Shown here one piece after another: positions 40,410 through 51,847 of a stretch of 64,000 bases of DNA (its first letter is position 1; the number at the start of each line of letters is the position of its first letter). Made by a program: the position numbers and the translations under genes. The notes beneath the pieces are model-generated. The model saw only the letters and a list, made by a program, of their open reading frames with translations, searched no databases and was not told the origin of the DNA. This stretch comes from Takakia lepidozioides (taxonomy: Eukaryota > Streptophyta > Takakiopsida > Takakiales > Takakiaceae): assembly GCA_030704615.1 (NCBI GenBank), contig CM060734.1, forward strand, positions 5,520,001 to 5,584,000, read 5' to 3'.

Positions 40410-41219
40410 CGTTCCTTGCCAAAGGTCAGGTGGATCTAGTGGGTGACTTCAATGCCCGGGCGGGCAAAGGTCTCCATCAGGATGATATCATTTGACCTTT
40501 TGGTGAGGACGAGCTGAATTCTCATGGCAGACGGTTAATTAACTATCTGGAAGAGATTCAACTTTTGACCTTGAATAATAGGACAAGAAGTAATCAAGTG
40601 CAGTGGACTCGTGATAGAACCCAAACTGGGGAACGTTCCATTGTGGATTATATCATAATGGACAAAAATTTGTTTCCCCAGTGTGCCAATGTGTTGATCG
40701 ACAGAACTGATATTGGTACCTCTGACCATTTCCTGGTTTGGACTGAGATCAAAAGGTGTTTTCCCAACACCAAGAGATCTGTGAAATGTTCGATTTGGAA
40801 GTGGCGCATACAAAAATTCCATAATGAAGAGGTCAAGGCTGAGTATGTCCAGGCCTTGCAAGAGGCTCTCCCTCTTGGGACCTGACGGCATAGTCAACGA
40901 GCTTATCAAGCACGGCGGCAATCCCATGATAGAGGCCCTACTTCTCCTCTTTAACCTTATCTGGAAGACTGAAATGATCCCCTTTGGCTGGCGACAGGGG
41001 GTCATTGTCAATCCATACAAGAAGGGTGACAGAGAAGAATCGGGGAACTACAGTGGCATCACGCTCTTCAATGCTGTTTGCAAGATATTTTGCAGAGTTA
41101 TAAGTACTCGTCTCGAGGTTGATCTGGAAGCTAGAGGTTGTTTCCACGATGGTCAATCTGGCTTTCGGCAAAACAGGGGTTGTGTGTCAAACAGGCTAAG
41201 TCTAGGCAGAAGACCGTAG
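40410..41219 (+). pseudogene. LINE endonuclease C-terminus joined to reverse transcriptase
   Basis: Seen: VDLVGDFNARAGKG (apurinic-type endonuclease motif with catalytic Asp and Asn), an in-frame TGA at 40493, then QVQWTRDRTQTGERSIVDYI and GTSDHFLVW (catalytic S-D-H). A phase change at about 40880 leads at once into RT: LLGPDGIVNELIKHGG, PYKKGDREESGNYSGITL and HDGQSGFRQNRGC. The usual 100-200 residue spacer between endonuclease and RT motifs is missing, so an internal deletion has joined them. The YxDD catalytic box and everything after it are also absent. LINEs copy themselves by target-primed reverse transcription; this copy is dead. Confidence 0.85.
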
Positions 41220-41582
41220 AAGAGATTCTCAAGGACCTGGATCTGGATCCGCAAGTCTTGACCCTGCTGGATAAATCTGACTTAGAGGCTGTAGTGTCCA
41301 AAGCCATGTCTGTTGCCATGAAATTGTCTGATGAAAATGAAGTTAGGCAGAAAACTTCCCTGAACTTGTTTCCAATCTGTGACATGGGGGAGGACATCTT
41401 GGATGACCGAGCAAGGGTCTACCCACTCTCGGCACTAGACTGAAATTTAAACTCAGGGCAGGAAGCCTACCTTTGAACAGCAAACACAAGTAGAGAGGAA
41501 AGGGAGAATACTGCAATTGCCTGTTGTGTTGGCAACCTGAACCAGTATCTCCCACAACTAAAAATCAGAAAAAGAACAGATG
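41220..41582 (+). other. Unrecognised frame after the LINE fragment
   Basis: A plus-strand frame to 41443 contains TVEEILKDLDLDPQVLTLL and SDLEAVVSKAMSVAMKLS, helix-rich and not LINE-like. It may be an exon of another transposon. No family recognised. Confidence 0.3.
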
Positions 41583-43134
41583 CTACTCTACACTCACTCT
41601 CCACAAGGCAAGAAGGCAGCACGCTAGCGGATCAAGATGGCCAAATAGAGAGAAGGACAAACTCACCAACTTGATGGCGGCACCTTCAATGCCCGCTCTT
41701 CCAACATGAGACATACACTTGACTGCAGCACGTGAAGCCGCTCGGTTTTTTGCCTCCTTCTCACCCTCTTTTGACTTCCAATATGTTACAAGAGCACCCC
41801 ATGCTTCATCTGTGACATCTAAGGGTCTCACCCCATTGTCTTGCCAAGCTTTCTTCCAAGCTGAACGCTCACTCTTCATGAAATCCTTCATGTAATTGTA
41901 GATAGCTTTATCTTTGAGGGGATAAGGAGCATATGAAAACTCAGCATCCATTTCAGTCTGGATTAGGTCCAAAAGCTTTTTGTGTTGACCTTGGATATGC
42001 CAAACCCCCCAATCGAGCAACCGGCAAACATGTCCTTTCACTTTGTTTTGCCACTGTGTCTTCCCCTCACAATGCCACCCTTTGCATTGGTGGTTAGAGT
42101 GTACCTAGGTTTGCCCTCCTCCACATTACTCTTTGATTGTTCAAGGAACTCTTTGTTGTCCCGCCTGGCCTCGCGTCGCAACTCATTTGTCCTTGCTTTC
42201 ACATCCGCTTCTGATGTGGCAGCAGAAACCCCTCCAGCAGTGTTCAACATGCCTTCACCTGCAGCAAGAGGACCTGTCCATGTTGTAGGCCCTTGCATCC
42301 AACCACTTGGCCCCCAATTCCCTTGACTCCAATTTCCCTGTGGGTAATTTGGGTAACCCTGCTGCGGATATTGAGGGTTGGGAGGTGGAAACTGTTGTGG
42401 GAAGGTCTGACAGGGGTTCTGCGGGTTCTGGGGATACATCACTTGACCCTGATATGGCTGTTGGGGAACACCATAGTGCATGGACAAGCCTGTCCTGGAG
42501 GCGAGTTAGGAGCTATTGGGTTAAAAGAAGTTCCATGTCTAGGAATCTGTCATGGTGGTAGTGGTGGCAGGTGTGGAGTGCGATTTTTGACAGGGCTCGA
42601 CATATGACTTGGAGCAGCGGGAGCAGCGGGGAGCTCCGGCTCAATCTGCTTTCTTGATCGCTTTGCCTTTTTCTACAACCATGCAAACACACTTCAGTGC
42701 TAGAACAGTATCGCTTGTCTCCTTCATGCATTCACACACTTTTTACAAAATCACACTATTTCCAAAAACAGTAGAGGTCACGCGCCAACCCAAAAAAGCT
42801 CTGCATCTGCTACCGTGAACGACCCAAACTTGATAGGGTTGACCTCTTTGCCCTTTGCTCCATGTCCAGCGTCGCGTTTGTGCAACTCCTCTCCCAGCAA
42901 TCCTCCACTACTCCCTTCGGAAGCCATTTCGTCGCCTTCCGAACCTTCGTAGCTTTTGTCTCTTTTGAAATCCTCGATGTCACTGCTGTCACTGCTCTCC
43001 ACATACGGTCGTTTGTATCCTGTTGTGGCCATGACGGCTACGCGTCCGCTTCTTCGCACAGGGCCTTCTGCTGTTTCAAATTGCTTCCGTGGGAGTTTGG
43101 CCTTCCGCGCTGCACCTACTAGAGACCTGCGCAC
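41583..43134 (-). pseudogene. Plant Ptta/En/Spm-type (TNPA-like) transposase-associated gene
   Basis: Minus strand, at least three pieces. 43134-42778 is an N-terminal exon with acidic and Ser-rich sequence (YVESSDSSDIEDFKRD). 42487-42038 is Pro/Gln/Tyr-rich (YPQQGYPNYPQGNW) then charged (NELRREARRDNKEFLEQSK). 42041-41583, in another phase, contains HVCRLLDWGVWHIQGQHKKL, NYMKDFMKSERSAWKKAW, WGALVTYWKSKEGEKEAKNR and SHVGRAG. The W-x-x-L-V-x-Y-W-x-S-x-E-G and N-R motifs are those of the plant Ptta/En/Spm transposase domain, thought to bind subterminal repeats of CACTA elements. A one-base shift near 42040 separates the last two pieces; the first gap is probably an intron. Confidence 0.72.
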
Positions 43135-43401
43135 TAGTGTTTGGCAATGAAGACAGGCACTACATACTACGCAGACTGCGTGAGGAGCAAAACTAACACT
43201 TAGACAAAATCATGGAAGACAAAGCGAGAGGAGCACGAGCTCGACAGTCAAATGCACAGCACAGCACATTGTGGGGAGACACGTCTAGGGCAGCTACTGG
43301 CAGACTGGGTGCACATTCATGTACTGACAATCCTAGTTATCCATTTTCAAACACACGTAGTGACTTTACTCACCCAAAAGTTTTTTGTTGGCTCTGTCCG
43401 G

Positions 43402-43870
43402 CAAGGGATAGGCCGAGAACGGCGAACTAGGCTTATCCATTAAGCCTTAGAGAGAGATAGAGAGAGCCTAGTCATTTGAGGGTTGATGGGACCCCAAGGG
43501 ATAGATGCATTGTGGAGACATCTTTAGGGAGAGAACTGGGCTTATCCATTAAGCCTAGAGAGAGAGAGCCCCTAGTCTTTAGAGGGTTGATGGGACCCGC
43601 AAGGGATAGAGGCATTGTGGAGACTTCTTGCCTAGGCGGAGAACCAGGCTTATCCATTAAGCCTAGAGAGAGAGAGCCTAGTCTTTAGAGGGTTGATGGG
43701 ACCCGCAAGGGATAGAGGCATAACCAGGCTTATCCATTAAGCCTAGAGAGAGAGAGCCTAGTCTTTAGAGGGTTGATGGGACCCGCAAGGGATAGAGGCA
43801 TAGTGGATACATCTTTAGGGAGAGAACTAGGCTTATCCATTAAGCCTAGTCTATCGAGGGTTGATGGGAA
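43402..43870. repeat. Minisatellite, about 110-bp unit, five copies
   Basis: Units share GGCTTATCCATTAAGCCTAG (itself palindromic around TTATCCATTAAGCC), AGAGAGAGAG, GGGTTGATGGGACCCGCAAG, GGATAGAGGCAT and ACATCTTTAGGGAGAGAAC. One internal copy is shortened by about 40 bases. No coding role. Confidence 0.85.
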
Positions 43871-44553
43871 TAATTCATGAAGCCCTAGAAAAAGTATGAA
43901 ACAACAACCACAAAATCACCAAAGGACAGAGCCTCTTGTGGCGGAGCCGCTTGTTTCACTCCACAGCGATCTAATTTCACTAGGTAGTACCTTTTCCGCA
44001 ACATAGTCACTTCATATCACTATGTAGTAGAAAGTTAAAGTACATAGTACTTTAAGGCACTAAGTAGCAGTTGGAATGAACTAATTATATTGTAGCAACT
44101 TTGTGATGAGAGTAACTCTGTCTCTCTGCACGCTCGACTTCTATAAAAGACAAGAACGCAGGGCAATGTGAAATGCAAGCAGTACTACTTCTCGTGTGTT
44201 GGTTCGAGCTGGAAGTCCTCAAGTCCAAATGCCTGCAGTCGTCTTTTGTCTGCAATCCTTTCGAGTTGTTGTATTTCTATGACAGTTAGGGTGTCAGCAG
44301 CTGAGACGCCATCCGTAACGACGTCCTTTCCCTTGTCCATAGATAGTGGACGCGCCCAGCAACGACGAGCGCAGAGTTAGGGTGACAACGCGGCGACCTC
44401 ATGCACTGATGTCGGGCGCCCTCATTTCTTTTTCCTCCACATTCACCCCTGCCAAGTGACAGCATACAGTGAGAAGGATACTAAATAACATACACGAAAG
44501 GCCTGTGAACTCCTGCAGGTCTAACAGAAAATAGACTGACAACGTATGCATTC
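43871..44553. other. No gene recognised
   Basis: Contains several CACTATGTAGTA / CACTAGGTAGTA and AAAGTACATAGTACTTTAAG words (43978-44080), short imperfect palindromes. No coding sequence recognised. Confidence 0.35.
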
Positions 44554-44781
44554 ATGTGGCGAGTAGAGGAGCCGAGACCCCGGCGACGAAGCATACACGA
44601 TCCCATTCGAATGCAACAGCGGGACGAGAAACTATGGGTCCGAGAAGAAGCTCGTGCTGCAGCTGCACGGCGGCGGAAATCACGTTGTCCCTGTAATGTA
44701 TGCCATGGGGGTGTCCCTCAACGAAGAGAGACCATTGAATGGCACCTTAGGGTGCATGAGAGTATGGTTTCACGCTTGTAG
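44554..44781 (+). CDS. Short exon with Cys-rich CPCxxC motif, transposon-type
   Basis: 75-codon ATG frame with EEARAAAARRRKSRCPCNVC then HGGVPQRRETIEWHLRVH. The C-x-C-x2-C-x-G...H-x3-H arrangement is a short zinc-binding-like motif that I associate with N-terminal parts of plant transposon proteins. It precedes other transposon exons on the same strand (45173 on), so it is probably the first exon of that gene. The family of the motif is uncertain. Confidence 0.5.
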   Translation: MWRVEEPRPRRRSIHDPIRMQQRDEKLWVREEARAAAARRRKSRCPCNVCHGGVPQRRETIEWHLRVHESMVSRL

Positions 44782-45172
44782 ACTTCACACGTACACCAGC
44801 CCTTTATTTTTCCCTCACAAGTGGAGCAGGTGTTCTTTTCTGACGGTACAACACACATTGGTTGGAAGGTAATACTACACAAAGATCCCAGGTCTCGAAG
44901 GGTCATTGCCGTGGGGAACTTCCTTTGGAGAGAACCTGGATGACGCGCCTGGCCTTGAAGCACCCAACCTCTTTGATCAGCTACAACCTGTGGCAACTGA
45001 CGAGGGTCACACCTTTACTGCAGAGGAGGCTGCTGCTGCTCTCATTATCCAGCCAATTTCTAGGGAGGAATTAGAGAGAGATTACATGCAAGCCGGGGTG
45101 AGGAAATGCAAAGCTTGCTAAAAATGAAGTCTATGGCAGCAGATTTCCCGGTCAAGGGAACGAGCATCAACG

Positions 45173-45867
45173 GTGCTTTGTGTTCAAGATGTCGACTGTT
45201 GGCTCGGCATCCGGGGTGCATTGGTGGATATGATGAATGTTGGCGGGCCATTGGAAAATAGCTGGGTGATGTTCGACAATGTGAAACGAGCAAATGGATG
45301 GAGCACGACAGCCTGCCATGTGTACGAGCCCAACTATAGGAAGCTGATGACCATCGCCATTTGCGAGATGAAATCAGAAGACACAGCCTCTCAAATGATC
45401 ATGTGGGAGATCATCAATGAGCAGATGGTCCGAGCAGGAAAGAGACCGCCGCATTTTAGAGGATTCATGGCGGACAATGCCAATGCGAACTGGGCAGCGG
45501 TTCGAAATGTTTATGGTGGCGGGAAGCCTATGCCCGGTAGGGAGAGCACTTGCGGATTTAATTGGGGACAGAGTCTTCAAAGGCATACAAAAGACCTCAT
45601 TCGGCCCAACTTTCAAGTGACACACATTAAATTTTGTGGACAGTAGAGGTCGGCCGCCACAGCAACAGAAGCTGAGATGGCATTCATGTCAATCAGATCA
45701 TGGTGGATATCTTCGGGAGCTGCAACCGAAGAAGATATTCCCGCCCTTGATAGCTAGCTTTCGTGGTGGACATACCGGTATGCTCAACTGGGGTCATTCG
45801 TGAGGGAGGTAAAAATCCAACTGCCAATCACACCACTACTCTATCCATTGCTTTTGTGGCTGCTAAC
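45173..45867 (+). pseudogene. MULE-like transposase central exon
   Basis: The frame contains ALVDMMNVGGPLENSWVMF, then KLMTIAICEMKSEDTASQ, RPPHFRGFMADNANANWAAV and LQRHTKDLIRPNF. The order (FDxV..., TIAICEMKSEDT, GFMADNAxANW) matches the DDE core of MULE-type transposases of seed-free plants, with Asp in CEM-KSED and in FMADNA. After a stop at 45646 the sense continues through EAEMAFMSIRSWWISSG and QLGSFVREVKIQ to a good splice donor (AAC|GTGAGT, GT at 45868). Two further stops or shifts interrupt it. Transposase would cut and paste the element; this copy is broken. Confidence 0.62.
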
Positions 45868-46266
45868 GTGAGTAGATGGGTGGGCTGTCACTGCCACAAG
45901 GGGTGCTCCGGAAGTCTGTGCCGACTTCCCATCTCTTGCATCATGCATGCGGAGTGCGTGACAGGGAAGTCTGTGCCGACTTACCACTGTGCTTTTCGGA
46001 TTCTGTGTCCATAATCCTCTGTAAGTCTGTGCAGACTTCCTATGTCCGGCTCGATGCCAGCGGAGTACAGACAGGGAAGTCTGTGACGACTTTCTAGTAT
46101 GTTTATTCCATTTGTCTGCCCAGGTACGTCCGTAATTCTATGCCGACTTCCCATGTCCGTCTCTATAACTGAGTAGTCCTCAGAGGCATGTATGTGCATT
46201 GGGGTTTTTGGGTGCCTCTAAGTCTGTGCCGACTTCCCATATTACAAGTTCTTTCGTCTATCTTAG
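45868..46266 (+). repeat. Intron packed with a 20-bp palindrome
   Basis: A 399-nt intron by splice consensus (GTGAGT donor, CTATCTTAG acceptor). Inside it GGAAGTCTGTGCCGACTTCC or a close variant occurs six times, at about 45910, 45966, 46022, 46076, 46134 and 46214, spaced 52-80 bases. The adjoining coding frames are out of phase by one base across the intron. Confidence 0.7.
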
Positions 46267-47060
46267 GGACTCAATTTGGAGGAGAACGCGGACATGCCAA
46301 ATGTGAATATGTCCGAATCGATACACACGAGCTGGCAAGCAGGTCCAGTGGCTCGGTGAAGTCCGACTTGTACACGGCAACATGACATGATATCGCGCGT
46401 GCGCGCCTGCAGACATTCGGGTACCGTTTGTTCCTTAATGGGGGCAGAAAAGGAGTTGGACCCAGCCGAGAGGATTTGCTGGTGTGTGCGGCATCGAGGT
46501 CAAGTGACCCAAACAAAATGGCGGAGGCTCTCAAGACATTTGTGGTTGGAACACCACTGCATAACATTGCGGATGGTTTGGAAGGTGATCTTCTCACACG
46601 CACTACAAAGAGGAAGATATTCGTCTACAATCTGGACAAGGAGGAGGATCAGCATTCATGGCGGGCGGATATGAACCTACAGACTGGACCGAGGCGGGCT
46701 TCTGGTGCAGGTGGCTCCCAAGTGCATGTGGAGCAGCTGGATGAGGAGGATGACATGGCACCGACCAACTACAACAATGTTCCAAAGCAGTACGGAAAGC
46801 CAGTGTTGGAGACTTCAGTGTCCGGTCCTTACCTGGAGCAGGGAGCTCGCACAGGGGTCACCATGGAAGGGGTCCAGCGGCACCTGGCGTAGATGTGGTG
46901 CTCACTGTAGAGAGACGGCAGAGAGCTCTAAAGACGTTGAGAGACAACGCCCTGAACCACACCTACAGCTCTATTTTGCATCTTCTCCGAAAAGGCCACC
47001 CTCCGCGTGTTCCCTTGTGCAAGATGAGGACGCTACCTGCAATTCGGCAAGCTGAAAGGC
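46267..47060 (+). pseudogene. MULE-like transposase C-terminal exon(s)
   Basis: After the acceptor the sense reads NADMPNVNMSESIHTSWQAG, which is a common stretch of this transposon protein family. In another phase (46428-46892) it continues ALKTFVVGTPLHNIADGLEG, RTTKRKIFVYNLDKEED and a tail with VHVEQLDEEDDMAPTNYNN. A last stretch (VERRQRALKTLRDNALNHTY) follows a stop at 46892. At least two frameshifts. It ends where PPR debris begins. Confidence 0.5.
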
Positions 47061-47203
47061 CCGGGATAGAAAAGTTGAAGCTCTTTTTGGAGGGATTCCA
47101 ACAAACAAAACAACGTTTCACCAGTAATCCTCACAAGAACAATCCCCATCTTCAAAGTGGTGAAAGCGGTTATCATCCCGTACAACAATTGCTCGACAAT
47201 TGC

Positions 47204-47735
47204 TCAACAATTGACATCTGGTACAATCCCAGCTTTGATGATATCATCATGGACCTCTTTGCCCTTCTCCAGTGCTGCCAGGCTTGCACACGCATTGCAA
47301 ACAAAACAAACGTGATGTGGTTGGGCTTCATCCCTTCCCTGCATCATTTGCTCGTAGGTTTCCAAAGCCTCCATCCCAAATCCATGCTGCACATATCCTG
47401 CAATCATAGCACTGTGCACGACACCACATTTTGTTTTGCCATACTGTCGAACACTCATTTTCCAACCTTGATGCTGCCGCATTTTGCATACATGTCCATG
47501 AGGCAGTGTTAAGAATGACATCTGGGACAATCCCAACTTTGATGATATCATCATGGACCTCTTTGACCTTCTCCAGTGCTGCCAGACTTGCACACGCATT
47601 ACAAACAAAACAGACGTGATGTGGTTGGGCTTCACCCCTTCCCCGCATCATTTGCTCGTGGTTTCCAGAGCCTCCATCTCAAACCCATGCTGCACATATC
47701 CTGCAATCATAGCACTGCATGACACCACATTTCGT
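47204..47735 (-). pseudogene. PLS-class PPR fragment, two copies of a triplet
   Basis: The minus strand has [19 protein letters not shown] then [10 protein letters not shown] twice (47214-47290 and 47517-47590), with SWxAMIAGY-type and EALETYEQMM words between. The period is 303 bases, the length of one P-L-S triplet. PPR proteins of this class bind organellar RNA. The frame is broken several times and both ends are lost. The copies differ by a few percent. Confidence 0.72.
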
Positions 47736-48269
47736 GATCCAAGTGGGGCTTGAACCCACTGGCATGCCCAGCCATAATCTGGTTTGCACGTGGATCAAAG
47801 TACGGTGGGGCAAACTGTAAATCCTGTGGCCTCATGCTCAGATAGGCCAGAGGACTTGCCCCCCTCTTAGCATGCATAGTATGAATGCAATGGATGCAGG
47901 TATGAGCAAGTGGATGCAATGCCCCCCCTCCCCCCCCAAATAAAAATAAAAAACCCCAAATGCAGCAATATCATGCAATTTGTACCTAATTGTCGCCTCC
48001 ATCCAGTGTAGCAAAGATAGAGCAGTGGTCTCTTATCTTTCAGTGAAGCCCTGTGTCCTCCTGGAGCAGTGCGCATGTCTGCACCCACCCCTAAAAGCAA
48101 CCTCTTCACAACAATCAATCACACTTGGCTAGAGAGGCAATGTTTGCATGTGTCCAAGTCAATTCGAGCTGGGTATAACATGTCTGGTTGGTTGAATTAA
48201 TACAGCTGGGACGATGCCCGGAAGCATACATCACTGTAAATACCTAGCCTTCTTCATCACTTGAAGACT
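47736..48269. other. No gene; possible tRNA-derived SINE remnant at the left
   Basis: On the minus strand GGGTTCAAGCCCCAC (47746-47760) fits a polymerase III B box, but no A box is found at the right distance. The rest is non-coding. Confidence 0.3.
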
Positions 48270-49831
48270 AATGAGCTGAATCATGTGACTTCATTTTATT
48301 GATGGTATGCTTATTGGCCGGGCTCCCAAATGCTTCAACTGCATCCAGTAGAGCATCGAACTCGTCGGTGTCAAGCTTGCATCTTTCGCCCCCATCGGCG
48401 GATATAATATGCTGCATGACAATGGTCTGCGCCGCACTCAGTTCGACAGCTTTTGGTCGTGCCGACGGAGACCTAATGAGCTCTTCTTTCAAAACCTCCT
48501 TTGCACGCGTCGCAGCTTCTCTAGATGCGCCTGTCGCACTCCTATGGGTGTGGCATCCCACATGGACTGCACATCGTGTCATAGCAGGAGGTCCACAGAC
48601 GTAAAACATCTTTGCCGGACAAGCCTCCATACTGGTTGGAGGCTGGTTGCAAATGGCGCAGACAAACGTCTTTTTTGCGCTTGAAATTTGGTATCTGACG
48701 TTCCGAGCCACAAAGTGTCGTTGTGATACCTCTCCCTCACAAAAAAATGGGCAAGCTGCCCGGACACATTTCAAACTCCCAACACAGGTGACATATCTGC
48801 AACGCACCGCCATCCCAAGAAATTCAGTGAAGTGGGAAGACAATCACATTTTGGTTGACTTTGGGAATTCGGCACAGACTTCTCAAAGGATGTCACCGAT
48901 CCTGAATAGTACCGGAAGATAGGAAGACATACACGGGAAATCGGCATAGACTTCTCAAAGTAAGTGACACATTCTGAAATTGATGAAAATTCTCACAAAA
49001 CCGGAAGATAGCAAGAGACACACGGAAATCGGCACAGACTTCAGGAAGGATGAGAGACCAACAAACCTGACTGCCGTGTCTTTCTTCTCCAGCAACGGCA
49101 ATTTCAGATTTGTGGTTTTTGTTATAGTCCAGGGGTTTCCGTCATATTTCCGGTCCATGCCGTCCAGCTGGCCCGCTGCAGTGCTATTTTCTATCAGCGG
49201 CAACTCGTACACAATGTCCCCATCTACTCTTCTGGGTAAATGGTTCACCTTCACTATTTGAATACTACCAAAGTCGATCCTTGAAAGCTCGCTACGGGAT
49301 GTGGTGTTGGTGCGAAGAAGCTGCAAGACCTCCACCATTGATTTTTTGTACCGACAGCTGCGGCTCTGTGAGTAAACACCTCGGCGTCCACTTCAAGTGC
49401 ATCCTCGTCCTTCATGGTCTTTGTGCGCATGCGCGGAGGTGCAGAGTATGCTCGTCTGCTGCCAACCACCATACAGTCCTCATCCTCGTCACTTAAAATT
49501 TGAATACCCTCCGTCTTCGCAGCACGTGGGCCAAAAATGGATGCGGCAGTTGGTGGAGTAAGGGATGCCGACACACTCGACGATGACGCTTGCAGGTGTA
49601 TTGTGTGGAATGACGTAGGCCCTCGCAACATCATCTCGTGCCGGGCTGACAATTTGTGTCTCCACAACGCCATCCTCCCCCACCTCCTTGACTTCGAAAA
49701 CAACCGTCCTAGGCTGTAATGCAAAGCGAGATCTAAGAACCTTATCTGTGAATATCATTGAACCGTCCTTGGCTTCCACTCTTACAGTTGCATTTGCAGA
49801 TGGACATGTTAGGCAAACGCACTCTGCCATG
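48270..49831 (-). pseudogene. MULE-like transposon gene, N-terminal part with Cys/His domain and intron
   Basis: ATG at 49829-49831 begins MAECVCLTCPSANATVRVEA. The sense changes phase near 49590 (ASIFGPRAAKTEGIQILSDE, DEDCMVV), again near 49340 (DFGSIQIVKVNHLPRRVDGD), and runs to a splice donor CAG|GTTTGT (intron starts 49066). The acceptor GCAG|ATATGT at 48797 leads to YVTCVGSLKCVRAACPFFC, FVCAICNQPP and AVHVGCHTH. The C-x4-C-x4-C...C-x2-C...H-x2-C-x-H pattern resembles the FLYWCH-like DNA-binding domain of MULE-type transposons. A TATA-like TATATATATA at 49903-49912 is about 75 bases upstream of ATG on this strand. The transposase core does not follow here. Confidence 0.55.
48797..49066 (-). 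repeat. Intron with three copies of the 20-bp palindrome family
   Basis: In minus-strand sense GAAGTCTGTGCCGA appears near 48872 and 49036 and GAAGTCTATGCCGA near 48947, each followed by TTCCC or a variant. Splice consensus is good at both ends. The same motif family fills the intron at 45868-46266 and the 5' flank at 50050-50600. Confidence 0.65.
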
Positions 49832-50049
49832 TTGACAATGAAAGAGTAGAAGGTGTGCTTAGAAACAGAGTGTAAGTACAAAACAGAATGATGTCAGTGT
49901 ATATATATACATTGAAAAATTTGAAAGGGAGGGGTCCTTCTCTAGTACTTTCCAGGTGGCGGCAACTTTGGCATTTAGCAAACGGCATTCGTTTGGCATT
50001 TTATCAACGGCACCTTACATTTCGGAATCCGCGCCAATCGCAAACCTTC

Positions 50050-50600
50050 GGAATGATTGCCGGAAGTCTGCAACGACTTCACGGAAGGGCACTGTATCCC
50101 GGAGTTGGACCCACGAAGTCGGTCATTGCCGGGAGAAGTGCAACCAGGAAGTCGGTGCAGAATTGCTGGCCAGCTTCCGGCGACACTAACCAGAAGCCCA
50201 CCGCTGGTAGCCCCAAACACGACATCGCAAAGAATGCGCAGCCGACGGTCTCAGCCTACTTCGGGCATTATACTGCCGAAAGTCTGCGCCGACTTCCGGG
50301 AATGGACTACCGGAATCAAGTTCTTGCCCAGTTGGATGCACGAAAACGGCAAGTCTGTGCTGGCTTCCGGTATGTCCTGATAGGAATTTTCCAAAATATG
50401 CCAAAATGGCCTTGGCGGGAATATGTCTTCTGGGATTGCCCGAAATATAACGGGGGAAGTCTGTGCCAACTTGCCGGAAGTGCACTCCAGGCAACCATGA
50501 AACTCCTACTCTGTGCGGACTTACGGCAATGTTCCCGGAGAGTCTGTGCCGACTTCCCGGAAAACGGTCAGGGAAGTCCGCGCCGGCAATGTGCGGCGGG
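50050..50600. repeat. Subterminal-type array of the GGAAGTCTGTGCCGACTTCC family
   Basis: At least eight imperfect copies (about 50064, 50118, 50150, 50278, 50350, 50456, 50530, 50572), many flanked by CCGGAA/TTCCGG. It is upstream of the minus-strand gene beginning at 49831, where a transposon's subterminal region would be. No terminal inverted repeat was found at the right edge. Confidence 0.7.
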
Positions 50601-50919
50601 CAGGCTTCACGGAGATGAGGGGGTAGAGTTGCGTCTTCCGGGGCGCCCAAACCGCCTCATCGTTTCCACAGTAGCTCCTTCACTTCATCGTTCACTCTAT
50701 CCAAACCTTCTGCCCCTTCGTGGATTGTAGCAGTATTGCAATGCTTGCGGAGAGCGTGCACGTTTTTTGCAGCAGCCATGGAGGTTATTGGTGAGCTTCC
50801 TCTCCTCGAGGTGTGCAAAATAATGTGCAAGCTCTTCAAGCTCCTCCAAACCATTTAAAGGAAATCCAAGCTTCAGAAAATCAAGTGCAAATAGTCTTGG
50901 CAGCTCAGGGAAATGGTGG

Positions 50920-51680
50920 GAGACTGTGGACAAGTCCCTGCATTGAGTCTTTGTTGAATTTGTGGGAGGAGAAACATTGGGGACACATGAGAGAGGTGAA
51001 TTGAAAAGAGTTTGCAAAGTTGTTCAACCTGAACTTTGCAAATCATGTGCAACGGACCTGGAAGCAATGTAGAGCCAAAATCAACAAGATGAAGGACAAG
51101 TATATAGACGAGAAAGAGAAGACTAATGTAACAGGTGCCGTTCCTTTATAATTGGTCTTGGTTTGATAGGTTCGACAACATTTTGGGAGGAACCTCGAAA
51201 ATTAGTGGTGTACCTCATGTTGTCGATGAGGGAGTTCATTCTACTCATACTGAGATTGTTGAAGTGAGTGATGATTGATGATATGTTTCCACACACTCAG
51301 CAGGAAGATGTGTCGAGGACTCCTAGTGAACGCAGAACTCCTGTTTTTTGTGAAGGTGTTGAGGGTGTTGCACTCGAGCAGTCTGCTTCGCCTAATTCAC
51401 CATGGACCAGAGCTTGCAAGCTCCCTGGTGTGTAGGGAAAGCCCAATGGGAAAGCAGAGAAGAAGAAGAGGTATTTGTCTGTGGGGTCCTCTACAATTGT
51501 AGATGCCATCAAAGACTTCGGTGATGGTGTGAAAGAAATAGAGAAGCTAAAGATGGAAATGACTGCTCGAGACTCATAACTCAGATGCTTCAGAGTGAAC
51601 AGGCAAGGAGAGAGATGATAGTGCAAGGACAATTGCAAATGACCGCCCTCTTTGCAGAGGTTATGAAGCCTAAAGAATAA
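50920..51680 (+). pseudogene. Myb/SANT-like DNA-binding protein of transposon type
   Basis: Read across phases, the plus strand gives ESLLNLWEEKHWGHMREVN, FAKLFNLNFANHVQRTWKQC, KMKDKYIDEKEKTNVTGAVP and FDNILGG, the Myb/SANT-like domain of plant transposon partner proteins. Then come VPHVVDEGVHSTHTEIVEV, SASPNSPWTRACKLPG, KAEKKKRYLSVGSSTIVDAI and FGDGVKEIEKLKMEM. The tail in a further phase has EQAREEMIVQGQLQ-like sequence and ends near 51680. At least three frameshifts and two stops. Such proteins partner the transposase (PIF/Harbinger, hAT) in DNA binding; which element it belonged to is not clear. Confidence 0.65.
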
Positions 51681-51847
51681 TACAGAGCTTGGTATGGTTT
51701 ACCTGGTGCTTCTTTAAGTTATGTGTGGGAAAGCATCCAATGCAGAGTGAGAGCTTGCTGCAATAAAAAATGGTTTGATTTCAATACCAAATGGAGTACA
51801 GAATGGGCGTTTAGGCCTCAGCTGGATTATCTGTCAACCACTGCTCA

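Noticed and set aside
47740-47765. SINE or tRNA
   Set aside because: Only a B-box-like word; no A box at the right distance.
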